Source: Methanospirillum purgamenti (GTDB taxonomy: Archaea > Halobacteriota > Methanomicrobia > Methanomicrobiales > Methanospirillaceae). From it: a stretch of 64,000 nucleotides of DNA. The stretch is taken from assembly GCF_018502485.1 (NCBI RefSeq), contig NZ_CP075546.1. The stretch is one strand, 5' to 3'. This document shows, one piece after another, positions 63,768 to 64,000 of the stretch; position 1 is the first letter of the stretch, and every line of letters begins with the position of its first letter. The translations under genes and the position numbers were made by a program. The notes under the pieces were generated by a model that did no database searches, was not told where the DNA came from, and saw only the letters and a program-made list of their open reading frames with translations.

Positions 63768-64000
63768 ATGAAATATTTCAATACCGCCGGTCCCGTTAAT
63801 TGCAAAGATCATTATTGCCTTTCCCCGCTCAGTCGGTTCAATCTTTCAGAAATTCTCGGACTTATATCCCAGAAGAAATATTTTGTCCTTCATGCGCCGA
63901 GACAAAGCGGAAAAACCTCGTGTCTTCTTGCCCTCGAGGATTACCTGAACGCTTCAGGATCATACAAATCCCTATATATTAACGTTGAATCAGCCCAGGC
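63768..64000 (+). CDS. AAA-type ATP-binding protein, 3' end outside window
   Basis: 77 residues are visible from the ATG at 63768 (MKYFNTAGPVN). A P-loop APRQSGKTS is preceded by LISQKKYFVLH, as in a widespread archaeal/bacterial AAA-ATPase family that starts with this N-terminus and is often found in variable regions. Function is unknown; an association with nuclease or defence-like contexts is possible. It is truncated by the window. Confidence 0.7.
   Translation, partial: MKYFNTAGPVNCKDHYCLSPLSRFNLSEILGLISQKKYFVLHAPRQSGKTSCLLALEDYLNASGSYKSLYINVESAQ

Noticed and set aside
1..64000. CRISPR arrays, insertion sequences, prophage genes
   Set aside because: No regularly spaced repeats, transposase, integrase or phage structural genes were found.

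Overview
The window looks like chromosome of a methanogenic archaeon of the order Methanomicrobiales, most like Methanospirillum. Supporting this are archaeal ribosomal proteins (L7Ae, S28e, L24e, S10 beside elongation factor 1-alpha), a CetZ/FtsZ-like GTPase, a Fae-Hps fusion, an Nre repair protein, a methanogen-type DUF2115 protein, archaeal CobT and CobS, and a tRNA-Trp gene whose intron carries a box C/D guide RNA. The genus is inferred from family recall; no database search was run. I see no CRISPR array, insertion sequence or prophage. Only the last 0.5 kb looks accessory.

Layout. 1-8 kb: end of a GYD-domain gene, a sensor kinase lacking its phosphoacceptor histidine, MarC, an MBL-fold hydrolase, an HdeD-like membrane protein, a SPASM radical SAM enzyme, an AlkD-like protein and a TPR protein. 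8-20 kb: DUF99, a pilin-like protein, two RRM proteins, a lipase-like hydrolase with DUF2115, MscS, a coupled CMD-Nre pair and several exported proteins, then a 1-kb gene-free stretch with a hairpin-dense segment. 20-27.7 kb: a seven-gene minus-strand run (guaAa, YkgJ, TraB, methyltransferase, Dph6, glutamine amidotransferase, NudC), then cobT and cobS diverging.

27.9-29.5 kb: EF-1-alpha and S10. 29.7-39 kb: a surface-polymer region (Agl23-like and DUF2298 membrane proteins, GT2, AglD-like flippase-domain protein, FAD-dependent enzyme) that encloses a cetZ gene coupled to an exported single-span protein. 39-42 kb: the L7Ae-S28e-L24e-NDK operon, with a kink-turn-like leader, then two TPR lipoproteins. 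42-50 kb: response regulators, an ECF transporter operon with a structured leader, a two-domain PPK2 kinase and a stomatin-NfeD pair.

50-64 kb: DUF89, tRNA-Pro(GGG), a roadblock/LC7-response regulator pair, threonine synthase, a divergent AdoMet decarboxylase homologue with twin palindromes upstream, a DJ-1 protein, ACT plus two phenylacetate-CoA ligase-type enzymes, a flavoprotein, an acyl-CoA synthetase, tRNA-Trp with its guide-RNA intron, Fae-Hps, and at the edge a possible toxin remnant beside an AAA-type ATPase.

The best leads are the tRNA-Trp intron (both guides can be checked base by base), the L7Ae leader, the structured segment at 19.09-19.43 kb, the CetZ-membrane protein pair, the Dph6-amidotransferase pair, the histidine-less kinase, and the ECF operon leader.
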